Under the pieces are notes generated by a model. The model worked only from the letters and a program-made list of their open reading frames with translations. It was not told the DNA's origin and made no database searches. A stretch of 64,000 bases of DNA from Straminergon stramineum. Its lineage: Eukaryota > Streptophyta > Bryopsida > Hypnales > Calliergonaceae. The position numbers and the translations under genes are program-made. This document shows positions 62,901 to 64,000 of the stretch, one piece after another (within the stretch, counting starts at the first letter, position 1; each line of letters begins with the position of its first letter). Location: the NCBI GenBank assembly GCA_963920665.1, contig OY987265.1, positions 4,841,001 through 4,905,000 of the forward strand, given 5' to 3'.

Positions 62901-64000
62901 TTGACATTATCCAAACCGCAAGGACCGTGCATCATGTATTTAGCAACCGCGGCATAAAGTTGTGGTTGCCTATCCAAATCTGGAATTTCAGCACATACAA
63001 CTTTATCTACAAGGTCACAATTGTTAACCTTATTTTTTAACCACAAAAGAATATGAGCGTGGGGGAGACCACGTTTTTGAAACTCAATAGTGTAACAAAA
63101 AGCAATTGTCTCCCCCAACACATTTTTTTTTGTGATTTCGTCCATCATTGCTCTTAATTTAAGCTCAAAAACACGTACAACAATATCTGGACGATCGGGA
63201 GGACTTTGACCTGGCTCAAGCTCATCAATGATCTCAGACCAAGTCGGATTACACGTCATTGTTATAAACAAATCCGGTTTGCCTAAAACTCTAACCAAAA
63301 CCATACTGTCATGGAAGAGTTTTTGCATGTATCTAGGGGATCCAATGAATGTTGCAGGTAAAACAATGCGACGTCCTATGCGTGCTCTATTGTCTTCCTG
63401 CAAAGCATCTACAATCCCTTGATAGCATTCTGCTCGAAGTTCTACTTGATGTTGCCTAATGAAAAACAAATTTTTGTGTTCTACACGTAAATATTGATCT
63501 ACTACGTATTGTTGAAATAACCTACCAGCCCTATGTAGTACATTAGACTCGGGCCGCTTTTGAAGCATATATTGAACAAATGACTTTAAAGTCACTCCAG
63601 TATTTGCTTTAAAAGTAGGTGACCATCCACATCGACCATCTGGAAATAACAAAGGATAGGATAAAGCATCATAAGCTGGATGAATTTCCTTTATCCGTTG
63701 TAAATTTCCACCACGTTGGTGAAGAATAATATCTCAACTAGATGCCATGTATTGTTCATTCAAAACAACAGCAGCAATCTCTGGAACGATAGGTCGATTG
63801 TATCGACGATGATGTTCACCATTAGGAGTCTCACCGGAGATACGAAGTCCCACATTTTGTCCCCCCATAAGAACATGACGTGAAGACTTAAAACCACGAA
63901 CTAATGCATTTATCGAATCTAAAACTTCTTGGATGTTGTTAACGGTGTCATGATGAAGATCATTAAAGATCTCCATGCGACGATCCGTTTGCAAATTATC
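59907..64000 (-). mobile_element. Helitron (3' part; 5' end beyond the window)
   Basis: Carries a Rep-helicase gene on the minus strand. A candidate 3' terminus is CTAG at 59907-59910, followed on the minus strand by T, as expected for insertion between A and T. It is preceded by a GC-rich GCGTAGCGTAGCAAGTGCC segment where Helitrons carry their terminal hairpin; the stem here is weak. About 460 bp of 3' non-coding DNA separates it from the gene. The 5' TC end is outside the window. Confidence 0.75.
60368..64000 (-). pseudogene. Helitron RepHel (HUH Rep plus Pif1-type helicase), three nonsense codons
   Basis: Rolling-circle transposase. One continuous frame from the window edge to 60368 is interrupted only by TGA (63734-63736), TAA (62543-62545) and TAG (60593-60595), with no frameshift. 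The Rep part shows GLPHAHILLWL (HUH-type metal site, about 63055), a CNPTW motif and the tyrosine region KYLHKYIFKG (about 62640). The helicase part shows a Walker A changed to GGTSKT from the usual GGTGKT (about 61610), DEAC (motif II), GGDFRQ (motif III), TINKSQGQS (motif V) and VALSCGRH (motif VI). The N-terminus is cut by the window. It is inactive as it stands, and the lack of indels suggests modest age. Confidence 0.9.

Overview
This window is nuclear DNA from a land plant. The evidence is a TIR-NB-ARC-LRR resistance gene with plant-type introns, an F-box gene, a RepHel Helitron, a CACTA transposon and LINE remnants of plant type. TIR-NB-LRR genes are largely missing from grasses, so a grass is unlikely. 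The style of the resistance and F-box proteins would suit a non-flowering plant (bryophyte or conifer), but that is an impression and the species is not determined. The DNA is AT-rich, gene-poor and crowded with old mobile elements.

Region by region. (1) 1-5312, minus strand: the TIR, NB-ARC and start of the LRR exon of a TNL immune receptor; the LRR exon holds 22 in-register 141-bp units and is still open at the window edge. (2) 5.3-11.0 kb: no gene recognised; several diverged direct duplications. (3) 11.04-12.89 kb: a 1.85-kb GC-richer element between TTAA sites. (4) 13.50-16.14 kb: a non-autonomous CACTA element with a 3-bp target duplication, containing a nested older repeat and a tRNA-derived SINE-like segment. 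(5) 17.2-24.1 kb and 28.5-42.8 kb: two colinear copies of one segmental duplication. The first carries a dead F-box gene. The second carries an intact one (29557-30828) and has roughly doubled in length through later insertions, including a 5'-truncated LINE with a perfect 15-bp target duplication. (6) 43-55 kb: more TTAA elements and short tandem repeats, no gene. (7) 55.4-56.7 kb: a degenerate satellite of about 105 bp. (8) 58.2-58.9 kb: a Harbinger/Tourist-like MITE. (9) 59.9-64.0 kb, minus strand: a Helitron whose Rep-helicase reading frame is broken by only three nonsense codons.

The strongest unexpected signal is a dispersed family of elements (at least eleven with both ends visible) bounded by TTAA and ending in inverted repeats close to CCCYTNAAGGNCC. 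The segmental duplication supplies paralogous empty sites for three of them, showing insertion at a single TTAA. This is the signature of piggyBac-type transposition, which I do not know to be described as a major MITE source in land plants. No transposase for it is visible here, so the superfamily assignment is inference.

Only two genes look functional, the TNL receptor and the F-box gene. They do not form a pathway; the rest of the window is a record of duplication and transposition.
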